Below, in pieces: positions 24,939 to 34,073 of a stretch of DNA of 55,377 nt; the stretch's first letter is position 1; each line of letters starts with the position of its first letter. Made by a program: the position numbers and the translations under genes. The notes under the pieces were generated by a model that saw only the letters and a list, made by a program, of their open reading frames with translations, had not been told where the DNA came from and did not search any database. The stretch lies in NCBI GenBank assembly GCA_017610175.1, contig JAFCCO010000008.1, positions 1 to 55,377 on the forward strand. Direction: 5' to 3'. The stretch is from Candidatus Iainarchaeum sp. Lineage in GTDB: Archaea > Iainarchaeota > Iainarchaeia > Iainarchaeales > GCA-2688035.

Positions 24939-26318
24939 CCGTTGGGCTGGTTTACACTCAACCCAACAAAAGAGGAACTTTGCACAGTCCACTCCAATTC
25001 AGGCGAGCGCACAATCGCTTCTGGTGCCGGTGGAACAAAATATTTCCTCAAAGAGTTCCCGCAACTAAGCCCTGCAGAAAAAAGGCTTCTTGAACATGCG
25101 CTTGACGAATTCAGGTCAAACGGAAGGAAACCCAGCGAGCAAGGAATGAAAAGATGCCTGAAAAGGCAGTGCATTGTGGAACTCCTCGAAGTTGGCGAAG
25201 TGCAGAGGAAATACCTCCTTAAAATTTTAAAGAGTTCACTCACCGGCTTTGGGGCAATCGATTCCATCCTGCAGGATGCGGAAATAGAGGAAATTGCGCT
25301 AATTGATGCGGCAACAAAACCTGTCTACGTTTTTCACAAAAAATTCGGCTGGCTGCAAACAAACCTCTTCTTCGAGGACGAAAAGGCAGTATGCAATCTT
25401 GTGAACAGGATGGCCCAAAACATTGGACGAAGATTAACCTTCCAAAGCCCAAGCATTAACGCCGTTCTCCCGGACGGGAGCAGGATTCATGCCGCAATAA
25501 ACCCGGTTGCATTCTCCGGCCCCTGCTTTACAATAAGAAAATTCTCCAAAAAGCCGTTCACCCCAAGCCAGCTAATTAAAAACAACACAATTACCGCAGA
25601 GTGCGCCGCATTCCTTTGGATGGCGCTTGAAGCCGATTGCTCAATGCTTGTTGCCGGAAACACAGGAAGCGGAAAGACAACAACATTAAACGCGCTTTTT
25701 TCATTTGTCCCAAAATCGGAGCGAATAATTGTTGCAGAGGAAACCCCTGAAATAAGGCTCGCCCACGAGCACGTTGTAAAGCTAAACGTTGTGCCTGAGC
25801 AGGGAATAACCATGCAGTCACTCATAACCGACACCCTTCGAATGCGCCCGGACAGGATTTTGGTGGGGGAAATCAGGACAAGGGACGAAATGGGGGCATT
25901 CATTGACACGCTTCTTGCGGGGCAGGGAAAGGGGTCCTATGCAACGTTCCACAGCCAGAGCTCGGAAGAGGTTGTAAAGCGCACGCTCTCCCTTGGTGTT
26001 TCGGCAATTGACCTTGCAACAATTGATTTGGTGCTTGTGCAGAGAAGGTGGGACCATGCAAATGCAAAGCACGGGCACAAAGAGCAAAGGCATGTAACGG
26101 AACTAAGCGAACTCCTCACAAAGGGAGCGGCCGTCTCGGTAAACCTGCTTTTTGAATTCAACTTTGCAAAAAATTGTTTGGAGAAATGCGGTGAAAGCTC
26201 GCGCGTTCTTGAAAAAATGCAGCGCTGCTTTTCAAAAAACCCAAAGCAATTGGGTGCGGAATTGAAGAAGAGGGAAAAATTCCTAAGGGGCAAAGGAGAT
26301 GCAAAATATTACAATTGA
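24924..26318 (+). CDS. Type II/IV secretion system ATPase (VirB11/TadA/CpaF class)
   Basis: The protein is 464 residues from ATG 24924, placed about 26 nt after a TATA box. The N-domain (about 60-220, with LQDAEIEEIALIDA and INAVLPDGSRIHAAINP) is typical of CpaF/TadA ATPases. The C-domain has Walker A VAGNTGSGKTTTLNAL (about 245-253), the Asp-box region VAEETPEIRL, Walker B-like RPDRILVGEIR and the His box SYATFHSQSSEEV. It would be the hexameric cytoplasmic motor of a Tad-type pilus or secretion machine. Two TadB/TadC-like membrane proteins follow, the first overlapping by 20 nt, so the three form a minimal export operon. No prepilin gene is adjacent. The N-terminus is duplicated upstream of the inserted ATPase gene. 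Confidence 0.93.
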   Translation: MQRTAPLGWFTLNPTKEELCTVHSNSGERTIASGAGGTKYFLKEFPQLSPAEKRLLEHALDEFRSNGRKPSEQGMKRCLKRQCIVELLEVGEVQRKYLLKILKSSLTGFGAIDSILQDAEIEEIALIDAATKPVYVFHKKFGWLQTNLFFEDEKAVCNLVNRMAQNIGRRLTFQSPSINAVLPDGSRIHAAINPVAFSGPCFTIRKFSKKPFTPSQLIKNNTITAECAAFLWMALEADCSMLVAGNTGSGKTTTLNALFSFVPKSERIIVAEETPEIRLAHEHVVKLNVVPEQGITMQSLITDTLRMRPDRILVGEIRTRDEMGAFIDTLLAGQGKGSYATFHSQSSEEVVKRTLSLGVSAIDLATIDLVLVQRRWDHANAKHGHKEQRHVTELSELLTKGAAVSVNLLFEFNFAKNCLEKCGESSRVLEKMQRCFSKNPKQLGAELKKREKFLRGKGDAKYYN

Positions 26319-27048
26319 TAAACAACTGAAAAAAAATGCAAAAACCGCTGCCTTTTTCTCAATCTTTGCCTGGCTTGTGCTGGGAATTTGGTTAGAGGAT
26401 ATTGCGCTCTCCCTCGCTGCATCACTTCTCTGCGGAGCGGGGTTTGTTGCGCTTGCACAATACCTGCCAAAACGAAAGAGAAGGCAGCACGCACTTCTTG
26501 TTGAAAGCCAGCTCCCCTTCACATTGCTTGACATGGCAATTGAACTGAACCTGGGCCTAAAATTCGAGAAGATTTTGGAGCACGCGTCCTCAAACAAAAA
26601 TGAAATAAGCAAGGAGTTTGCAAAGATTTTGAAAGAGATAAGGGAGCAGGGATCCTCAATTCAAGAGGCAATGTTTCATTTCTCTGAGAGAATTGATTCC
26701 CTTGAAGTGAAGCGCGCGATAGCACTCTTTGTAAGCGTTTACGAGCAAGGGAGCGGCAAAAGCGGAAACTCGCTTAAAATGCTTGCGCGCGAACTCCTTG
26801 CAAAGCAGCGCGCCCAGTCAAAGGAATTTGCGGGAAAGCTTGTTGTCTACTCCCTTCTCTTTGTGGCCGTTTCAGCAGTAATTCCCGCGCTCTTCCAAAG
26901 CTTTGCAATTGTGGGAAGCATGGTCCTTCACCTGAGCCTTACAGCAACACAGATTTTCCTTATAATTGTTGTCGGCTTTCCGCTTGCAGACATTGTAGCG
27001 CTCTATTTCATTCGAGCCAAAACACCTATCTTTTTGAGGGGAGGATAA
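26299..27048 (+). CDS. Type II secretion F-domain membrane protein (TadB-like)
   Basis: The protein is 249 residues from ATG 26299, with AAAGGAG at 26291-26297. Two membrane helices lie near residues 14-50. A cytoplasmic helical T2SSF domain occupies about 65-170 (FTLLDMAIELNLGLKFEKIL, RIDSLEVKRAIALFVSVYEQ), and two more helices lie at about 180-235. This matches platform proteins of Tad and archaeal pilus systems that sit in the inner membrane above the ATPase. It overlaps the ATPase gene by 20 nt, and the next platform gene starts 1 nt after its stop. Confidence 0.88.
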   Translation: MQNITIDKQLKKNAKTAAFFSIFAWLVLGIWLEDIALSLAASLLCGAGFVALAQYLPKRKRRQHALLVESQLPFTLLDMAIELNLGLKFEKILEHASSNKNEISKEFAKILKEIREQGSSIQEAMFHFSERIDSLEVKRAIALFVSVYEQGSGKSGNSLKMLARELLAKQRAQSKEFAGKLVVYSLLFVAVSAVIPALFQSFAIVGSMVLHLSLTATQIFLIIVVGFPLADIVALYFIRAKTPIFLRGG

Positions 27049-27049
27049 G

Positions 27050-27976
27050 ATGGATGCAGCGTGGGAATACTCGCAGCAGTTAAGGCAGGCGCTTACAAGG
27101 TTTGAGAAAATTCTTGAAAGCAATTTTGGAAAGAACCTTGCATGGTTTGTAAATTCCTCAGCGCTTGCAGGATTTGCCTTAAGCCTCACGGCAATTGCCG
27201 CAACTTACTACACAAACAGCCCTTTCTTCTACATAACATTGTCTGCGGCGATCGCATTCATTGGAGCATTTCCACTGCACTTCATGCTCCAGCATTTTTT
27301 GTGGGAGCAAAACAAGCGGAAAAGGGATTCCCTTGTCCCCGACCTGCTTCTGCAGGCAAGCGCCTTTCCCCGCGGAATTTCCTTCAACAAAATAATCAAT
27401 TACTTTTCAGAAAACCGCTTTGGCCTGCTTGGACTTGAGTTTGAGAAGGCGGAAGCGGAGATTGAGAAAGGCTCCTCTGTGCAGAAAGCGCTTGAAAACA
27501 TTGCCTTGAGGTGCGAAAGCCCGGCTGTTTCGCGTGCAATGCGCCTTCTCAAGCAGGGTTTTGAAAGCGGTGCCGACATGAGCGAAACCCTTAGGGAAAG
27601 CGCAGAGGATTTGCTTGAAACAAATTCAATTCTTCGCGAGAGAAACGCCGCCTTGGTGGTTGAAAAATACACCCTTTTAATAGCTGGGGGCCTAATTGTC
27701 CCGGTTATTCTTGGATTGCTTGTTGCAATGGTTTCCTCAATGGACTTCTCAGCATTTGAGCTGCTTGAATTTGGCCTGAGCGGAGAGGAGCGCGCAAACC
27801 TTCTTTCATCCACAATTCTTGCCAACCAAATTTACATAATTGAGTATGCCCTGCTTGCATCGGTCTTTGTCGCCCAGCTTGAGGGCAACACAAAAAAGGC
27901 CCTTGTTTACGCCTCAATTCTTCTCCCCCTAAGCCTGCTTTCGTTCAACGCCGCAAAATTTCTCCTGTTTGGTTGA
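27050..27976 (+). CDS. Type II secretion F-domain membrane protein (TadC-like)
   Basis: The protein is 308 residues, with GGGGAGGA just upstream of ATG 27050. Helices lie at about 32-75, a T2SSF cytoplasmic domain at about 85-205 (LVPDLLLQASAFPRGISFNK, CESPAVSRAMRLLKQGFESG), and further helices at about 208-230 and 260-305. It is the partner of the preceding TadB-like protein; together they form the inner-membrane platform for the ATPase. The last bases of the gene (CTGTTTGGTTGA) are also the start of the shared promoter element of the next gene. Confidence 0.88.
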   Translation: MDAAWEYSQQLRQALTRFEKILESNFGKNLAWFVNSSALAGFALSLTAIAATYYTNSPFFYITLSAAIAFIGAFPLHFMLQHFLWEQNKRKRDSLVPDLLLQASAFPRGISFNKIINYFSENRFGLLGLEFEKAEAEIEKGSSVQKALENIALRCESPAVSRAMRLLKQGFESGADMSETLRESAEDLLETNSILRERNAALVVEKYTLLIAGGLIVPVILGLLVAMVSSMDFSAFELLEFGLSGEERANLLSSTILANQIYIIEYALLASVFVAQLEGNTKKALVYASILLPLSLLSFNAAKFLLFG

Positions 27977-28001
27977 ATGCAAAAAAAAAAGGTTTATATA
28001 A
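27965..28001 (+). promoter_or_regulatory. Shared promoter element, copy 2
   Basis: CTGTTTGGTTGAATGC, ten A, then GGTTTATATAAC. It matches 5256-5290 except for one base and A-tract length. The TATA box at 27993-28000 gives a start near 28022, 10 nt before ATG 28032. Confidence 0.6.
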
Positions 28002-28031
28002 CCAAATGCATTATTTTATGGGGACTAAGAA

Positions 28032-31000
28032 ATGCAACTTAATAAATTTCACATCATTTTTATTGCGCTAATTCTCGCGGCAGGAACAGCCAACGCAGCG
28101 GTCGCAACACTTGTCACAGAGGTTGTAAGCACAGAAAGCACAGAAAATTCATCTACCCCATCAATTGCGGTTGACGATACAAACATACACATAGCATGGC
28201 ATGACTCCACAAACTATGCAGGAGCCGGAACAGACCGAGACATATTCTACAAAACAAAAACAAAAATTGGCGGCGCCTGGTCGGACATGCAAACAGAAGT
28301 CGTAAGCACAGAAAGCACAGGAAACGCACAGTACCCTACAATTGCAGTAGACGACACAAACATACACATAACCTGGGCAGACAACACAGACTATGCAGGA
28401 GCCGGAACAGACACAGACATATTCTACAAAACCAAGGCAAAAACAGGAAACTGGCAAACAAACACAGAAGTAATAAGCACAGAAAGCACAGGAGTTTCAT
28501 CAATGTCCCAAATTGCGGTGGACGACACAAACATACACATAATATGGTACGACCAGACAAATTACCAAGATGCAGGAACAGACTACGACATATTCTACAA
28601 AACAAAAGCAAAAATAAACGGCCCAATGAACGACCAAAACTGGGCAATGCAAACACAAGTAATAAGCACAGAAAGCACAAGCCCCTCCTATTACCCCTCA
28701 ATTGCGATAGACGATGTAAATATATATGTAGTGTGGGGGGATTACACGGATTATGCAGGAGCGGGCGGTAGTTACAAAAACATTTTCTACAAAACAAAGG
28801 CAAAAATAAACGGCCCAATGAACAACCAAAACTGGGCAATGCAAACAGAAGTCGTAAGCTCGGAAAGTACGGGACGTACTGAATCTGCCACAATTGCAGT
28901 AGACGACACAAACATATACATAGCATGGGAAGACCAAACAAATTATGGGAGTTCGGGAACCGACTACGACATATTCTACAAAACAAAAGCAAAAATAAAC
29001 GGCCCAATGAACGACCAAAACTGGGCAATGCAAACACAAGTAATAAGCACAGAAAGCACAGGAAATTCACAAAATCCTTCAATTGCAGTAGACGACACAA
29101 ACATACACATAACATGGGCAGACAACACAGACTATGCAGGAGCCGGAACAGACACAGACATATTCTACAAAACCAAAGCAAAAATAAACGGCCCAATGAA
29201 CGACCAAAACTGGGCAATGCAAACACAAGTAATAAGCACAGAAAGCACAGTAACCTCAAACAGCCCTGATTTGAATGTTTATGGTGGAAAAGTTTTTATC
29301 ACATGGGTGGACAGCAGTGACTTTAACGGCACAGACCAGGATATAACATTTTATTCATTTACCCCCTCTGAATTGCCGTCTGTTTCAATAACCGCACCAA
29401 GCGGGGGGATAGTTGTTTCAAACAACACAACTGTTTCAGCCACGGTAAGTGCAATTGAAAAAATCCAAGCTGTAAACTTTTATTACACTCCAAACATAAT
29501 GACTGGCAAAACCGGAACACTAATCTGCTCGGACTCAAGTTCGCCATACTCCTGCAATTGGAACCCAACTGCCATCGCAGACACCCAGTACAAAATAAAA
29601 GCAATAGCATTAACAACAGACGGGGATAAAGTTCAAAACATTATGAACAGGGCATTTACTACGGACAACAATGGACACAGCGACATATACAACTTTCTAA
29701 CCTGTTCAAACTGCTGGGCTTTCGAAGAAAAAGACGCAAGCCTTCCACTTGACACATTATACCTGGATACAAACACAGCAATAGATGCAAGCACAAATAT
29801 CGAAACAAGCGATGACACGCGCGAGTTCTTCTCAGGAACTCTAGATTACTACGAAATCCAGCAATTCATTTTCAATGTTATAGACCACACACCCCACACC
29901 CTTAACATGCATTTTCAGTATGAAGGAGCAGCAACCCAAGAGGACTCAGCCGGCTTAAAGCTGTATGTATGGAATTTTGACACGCCGGGTTATGAGCTGC
30001 TTGCAAGTAACGACAATTGGATTGAAACAACAATCAGCGAGACAATCACAAGCAACTTCAACAATTACATTAACACTGACGGAAACGTTTTCATAATAGC
30101 TGAAAGCTCAACAGTAGTTGACAGCTGCCCTTTTTTATACGTCTGGAATGGAACTGAATTTGTTTTGGAAGATGACCTGATTAACCAAGGGATGCTTGGG
30201 GTATGGAACGCTTTGGGCCGAAGACGGGCTTACCCCCACGATTTTGAAGTAATAGACAAGCCACTGGTTGCAGAAAACGGAAAATACAAACTGGAAATAA
30301 AGCAAACAGCAGACGAACTAAGCTATATAGACAAAGTAAACTTATACTATTTTGACCTGCCAAAGTGGCTGGATGTAATGCCTGGTGCATCCGCAATGAC
30401 AACTGTCTGGGAAAAAGAAGAAACCCAAAAAATCGGAAAAGAACTCAACACCCTGCACACGGTAAGCAAAAAACCAAAAACACCAATTTCCTGCACAGAC
30501 AAAAAAGGAAACTGCCTTGAAAAAATAGCAAAAAAAGATTATCAAATTGAATCGGAAACAGTCCATGGATTCAAACCAAAAGAAGCAGTCCTTGGAACAC
30601 AATTTGAATGGGACATTATAACCCTTGACCTGGGAGATTTAAGCAAAGCAAAAGAAATAAAACTAATAACCAGCGGCACAACCGAATGGCCAACCCAACC
30701 AGACTGGGACACAAACCCAAACGCAACAGGAACACACCCTGCATTCATTGAAACAATCGGCTTGAATGGAGAATGGGAATTTGCAACACACACCCCAATC
30801 CCAAACGGCTACGGAGAAACCTACGCCTTCCCCATAACAAACATATTCAAAACAAACGACTACAGAATAAGGCTAAACATCTTTGCAAAAACACACCTGG
30901 ACTATATTGCAACAGACACAACCCCTGACTTGAGTTTAGAGCTGAAAGAACTCCCACTAACAAAAGCAGAACTATACAACTTCGGAAAAGGAACAAGCTT

Positions 31001-33179
31001 TGAAGGAAACATAACCAAATACGGAAACATCCTACCGCTACTTAAAAAAACAGACAACAAGTACGCAATACTCCCACAAGGAGACGGAATAAAACTCGAA
31101 TTTGAAGAAGAACAAAACAATTTCTTTGGAATAAACACAACCAAACTAAAAGAAATGTTGGGGCTTGAAAAAAGATTCATACTCAACACAGACGGGTACT
31201 TCAAACAAGAAAAATACGGACTAGAAAGAACAGTCAACCCCATCCCATTCTACAACCAAACAAACTATCCCTACCCCCCAGAGGAACAGTACCCACAAGA
31301 CAAAGAACATCAAGATTACCTAACAGAATGGAACACAAGACACACAACACCAACCGAACCAGACCACAACACAATCTACACAGACTTCGTGCAGTTGACA
31401 GTTTCCTACAACAACGCACCCGACGGGAACGTTGTAACAATTGAAGGAAACGACGCAACCCAAGGCCAGCCAATATATTCCTACAACAACGACGGCAACC
31501 TAACAATAGACTTTAATGTTTCAGATCCAAACAACAGCTCTCTTACCGCAGACATAAATTATTCAGCAACAAACACACAAGGAACCGGAACCGCAATTGC
31601 GAACAATCTCCCCCTTTCAGCAGACATTTGTGACGACGCAAACTTTTTGGATTCAACAAAGTGTTCATGGGACTGGGATATTCAGGAAACATCCGATGGA
31701 AACTACTTCATTAATATATTAGTAAAAGACAGCTACGGTCTATCCGATTACAACTCAAGCCAAACACTCTACATTGACGCGACCGGCCCAAGCATAAACA
31801 TCCACACAATCGACGAAAACCCAGACAACGCAACACTCCCACCCTTCACATTCAGTACAGACGGAAACCTAACAATAGACTTCAACGTATTGGATGAACA
31901 AGGCGGAAACCTAACAGTAGACCTAAACTACTCAACAAGTGATGTGCAAGGAACAGGAACACCAATCGCCAACAACCTTTCATTAAGCGCAACAATATGT
32001 GATAACACAGACTTTTCCAACACAACACAATGCTCATGGGATTGGGACATCTCAACCGCACAGGCAGACGAATATTATATCATCGCACTCGTAAGCGATG
32101 GCACACTCACAGGATACAACCCATCAAACAACACCCTGCAAATATACCTACCCACAACCGAGTTAGGAGGACCAGGGCAAGCCTACTGCGGAGACAGAGA
32201 ATGCAACGGCCGGGAAACAGCTTCCACCTGCGCCCTAGACTGCCCACCAGTGTGTGGTGACGGAGCCTGCACGGGAACAGAATCATTTTTCACCTGCCCG
32301 CAAGACTGCTTCGGATGCGGAGATGGAACATGCTCAAGCACTGAAAGCTATTCAACCTGCCCGGCAGACTGCGAGTCTGTGTGCGGAGACAACGTTTGTG
32401 CGGACACAGAAAACTGCCTAACCTGCCCAAACGACTGCGGAACATGCCCTGAAGAAAAAACAATCCTCAAACAAGTAATTAAAGAAGCAACAAAAGAAGA
32501 AATTGAGGAAGTGCTCGAATCAATCGGGGAAGAACAAACAATCAAAAGTGCTGAAGAAGCAGCAGAAAAAGTAAAACTCGAAAGAACAGTAAAAGTACAA
32601 GAAGCACAAATCACAACAACAAAAACCGGCTACAAAACAACAATCTCAATCAAAGCAACAAACAAAACAGGAAAAAAACTCAAAAACATAAAAATACTCG
32701 AAGTCATTCCAAAGGACGTTGCTGAAACAGCTTCACTAATCAAAAGCGACCTCAAATTCCGCGTAATACAAGAAGACCCAATAATCGAATTCACAATAGG
32801 AGAAATTGGAATAGGGCAAACAGCAGAAGTAACCTACTTCGTAGAAAAGAAAATAGAACAGGCAACACTCGCAGAATGGGTGGCCCCGATCCCAACCGCC
32901 GCAAAAGAAATAACCCCAAAACCAACAACATGCTCAATCGATTCAGACTGCGACGACCAAGAACCCTGCACAAACGAATTCTGCCTAAACGGACAATGCA
33001 GCTTTATTCCGGTGGCCAACGGAACAACCTGCGGATTCGGAATGGAGTGCAAAAGCGCAGAATGCACTGAAATACAACGCATTCAGACAGCAGAAGAACA
33101 AGACCACAACACAATTTTGATTGCAGCCGCAGTACTCCTAATCATTGCAGCAGCCGCATGGCACTACAAAAAAATGTAA
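28032..33179 (+). CDS. 1715-residue surface protein: seven-bladed propeller plus modular tail
   Basis: A signal peptide (HIIFIALILAAGTANA) precedes seven repeats of 55-64 residues (about 29-443) with the core IAVDDTNIHIxW...DIFYKTK, which reads as a seven-bladed BNR/sialidase-like propeller. Then follow an Ig-like domain, a jelly-roll-like domain (about 545-690) and a domain opening CPFLYVWNGTEFVLEDDL at Cys699. Further on are two cadherin/Ig-like repeats (DGNLTIDFNVSDP; DGNLTIDFNVLDE), four CGDxxC modules, the YKTTISIKATNKTG beta module, a six-cysteine module and the membrane tail ending HYKKM. The last 1.3 kb parallels the gene ending at 8879. Carbohydrate or surface binding by the propeller is an inference. 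Coding DNA is strongly A/C-rich. Confidence 0.9.
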   Translation: MQLNKFHIIFIALILAAGTANAAVATLVTEVVSTESTENSSTPSIAVDDTNIHIAWHDSTNYAGAGTDRDIFYKTKTKIGGAWSDMQTEVVSTESTGNAQYPTIAVDDTNIHITWADNTDYAGAGTDTDIFYKTKAKTGNWQTNTEVISTESTGVSSMSQIAVDDTNIHIIWYDQTNYQDAGTDYDIFYKTKAKINGPMNDQNWAMQTQVISTESTSPSYYPSIAIDDVNIYVVWGDYTDYAGAGGSYKNIFYKTKAKINGPMNNQNWAMQTEVVSSESTGRTESATIAVDDTNIYIAWEDQTNYGSSGTDYDIFYKTKAKINGPMNDQNWAMQTQVISTESTGNSQNPSIAVDDTNIHITWADNTDYAGAGTDTDIFYKTKAKINGPMNDQNWAMQTQVISTESTVTSNSPDLNVYGGKVFITWVDSSDFNGTDQDITFYSFTPSELPSVSITAPSGGIVVSNNTTVSATVSAIEKIQAVNFYYTPNIMTGKTGTLICSDSSSPYSCNWNPTAIADTQYKIKAIALTTDGDKVQNIMNRAFTTDNNGHSDIYNFLTCSNCWAFEEKDASLPLDTLYLDTNTAIDASTNIETSDDTREFFSGTLDYYEIQQFIFNVIDHTPHTLNMHFQYEGAATQEDSAGLKLYVWNFDTPGYELLASNDNWIETTISETITSNFNNYINTDGNVFIIAESSTVVDSCPFLYVWNGTEFVLEDDLINQGMLGVWNALGRRRAYPHDFEVIDKPLVAENGKYKLEIKQTADELSYIDKVNLYYFDLPKWLDVMPGASAMTTVWEKEETQKIGKELNTLHTVSKKPKTPISCTDKKGNCLEKIAKKDYQIESETVHGFKPKEAVLGTQFEWDIITLDLGDLSKAKEIKLITSGTTEWPTQPDWDTNPNATGTHPAFIETIGLNGEWEFATHTPIPNGYGETYAFPITNIFKTNDYRIRLNIFAKTHLDYIATDTTPDLSLELKELPLTKAELYNFGKGTSFEGNITKYGNILPLLKKTDNKYAILPQGDGIKLEFEEEQNNFFGINTTKLKEMLGLEKRFILNTDGYFKQEKYGLERTVNPIPFYNQTNYPYPPEEQYPQDKEHQDYLTEWNTRHTTPTEPDHNTIYTDFVQLTVSYNNAPDGNVVTIEGNDATQGQPIYSYNNDGNLTIDFNVSDPNNSSLTADINYSATNTQGTGTAIANNLPLSADICDDANFLDSTKCSWDWDIQETSDGNYFINILVKDSYGLSDYNSSQTLYIDATGPSINIHTIDENPDNATLPPFTFSTDGNLTIDFNVLDEQGGNLTVDLNYSTSDVQGTGTPIANNLSLSATICDNTDFSNTTQCSWDWDISTAQADEYYIIALVSDGTLTGYNPSNNTLQIYLPTTELGGPGQAYCGDRECNGRETASTCALDCPPVCGDGACTGTESFFTCPQDCFGCGDGTCSSTESYSTCPADCESVCGDNVCADTENCLTCPNDCGTCPEEKTILKQVIKEATKEEIEEVLESIGEEQTIKSAEEAAEKVKLERTVKVQEAQITTTKTGYKTTISIKATNKTGKKLKNIKILEVIPKDVAETASLIKSDLKFRVIQEDPIIEFTIGEIGIGQTAEVTYFVEKKIEQATLAEWVAPIPTAAKEITPKPTTCSIDSDCDDQEPCTNEFCLNGQCSFIPVANGTTCGFGMECKSAECTEIQRIQTAEEQDHNTILIAAAVLLIIAAAAWHYKKM
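28116..29358 (+). repeat. Seven in-frame propeller repeats of about 190 bp
   Basis: The seven units encode TEVVSTES...DIFYKTK blades. Units 3-6 are nearly identical at the DNA level: AAAATAAACGGCCCAATGAA recurs at 28611, 28803 (one run with AACAACC following), 28992 and 29181, spacings 192, 189 and 189. The seventh blade (SPDLNVYGGKVFITWVDSSD) is the most diverged and would close the ring. Confidence 0.85.
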
Positions 33180-33237
33180 AAAATGGGGCAGTAACGCTTA
33201 TTAACGAGTTAAAGCATATTAGGAAAGGTGATTGGCT

Positions 33238-33999
33238 TTGGCTAAAAATGAGGAAAAACTTATTGAATTTGTTGAAAAGCAAAATCTCGACCTGAAGGGG
33301 TTCACACTTATAGAGGGCTTTCCCGGAATGGGGCTTGTTGGAACAATCGGCGCAAAGTATGTGGCTGAAAAACTTGGATTCAAGGAGATGGGTTACATTG
33401 ATGCCAGGGTCTTTGTCCCAATAATCAGAGTCCACAAGGGCCTGCCTGTTCACCCAAGCAGAATCTATATTGAACGCAAAAGAAAGCTTGCGCTTTTAAT
33501 CTCTGAACAGATTGTTCCGCAGGTTTTCACAGACAAGCTTGCCCGCGAAATTGTCGCATGGGTTAAGCGTAAGAAAATTAAGAGGGTTATCTCACTAAGT
33601 GGAATCCGCGCACTTCCAAGCAAGGAAGGGAGGGAAGTTGTTTACGGAATTGCAAGCGATGAAGCCAGCAAGAAAATGCTTCGCGAAAACAAGGTACAGC
33701 TAATTCAGGAGGGAATTACCTCAGGGGTTACGGCACTAATAATGCTTGGCCTAAAAGACAACAAGATTGAGGCATTCTCTTTGATGGGAAATGTTCACAT
33801 TGCCGCAGACTACAAGGCAGCCACATCCATTCTTGAAAAGCTAAGCGAAATGCTGAACCTCGGCCTTGACACAAAACCACTTAAGAAAGAGGCAAAGGAA
33901 ACGGAGAAAGCGCTTTTAGAGCACTTAAAGCAATTTAAGAAAACACAGGAAGACACCTCAAAAATAGAGGGAAACAACCAGCTTTCAATGTACACTTAA
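33238..33999 (+). CDS. PAC2-family protein (proteasome assembly chaperone-like)
   Basis: The protein is 253 residues from TTG 33238, chosen because AGGAAAGGTG ends 7 nt upstream; TTG 33232 is in frame but too close. The family signature is LIEGFPGMGLVGTIGAKYVA, followed by GYIDARVFVPIIRVHKGLPV and SLSGIRALPS. The last 40 residues form a charged helix. The PAC2 family (COG2047 in archaea) is related to eukaryotic proteasome assembly chaperone 2 and is often described as an archaeal ATP-grasp-independent proteasome chaperone candidate; its biochemical role is not established. Two genes for very basic proteins follow in the same direction, 74 nt away. Confidence 0.88.
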   Translation: MAKNEEKLIEFVEKQNLDLKGFTLIEGFPGMGLVGTIGAKYVAEKLGFKEMGYIDARVFVPIIRVHKGLPVHPSRIYIERKRKLALLISEQIVPQVFTDKLAREIVAWVKRKKIKRVISLSGIRALPSKEGREVVYGIASDEASKKMLRENKVQLIQEGITSGVTALIMLGLKDNKIEAFSLMGNVHIAADYKAATSILEKLSEMLNLGLDTKPLKKEAKETEKALLEHLKQFKKTQEDTSKIEGNNQLSMYT

Positions 34000-34073
34000 G
34001 CCAAAAAGGAAACAAATATTAAGTGGAAAAACACCTAAATCTATTAACTGAAGTAAATTAACTTGTGGTAAAT

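Noticed and set aside
28336..29259. 307-codon minus-strand frame and repeated DNA suggesting a CRISPR-like array
   Set aside because: The repeats are about 190 bp, in frame and encode propeller blades on the plus strand; no short repeats with unique spacers are present. The minus frame is a shadow repeated with them.
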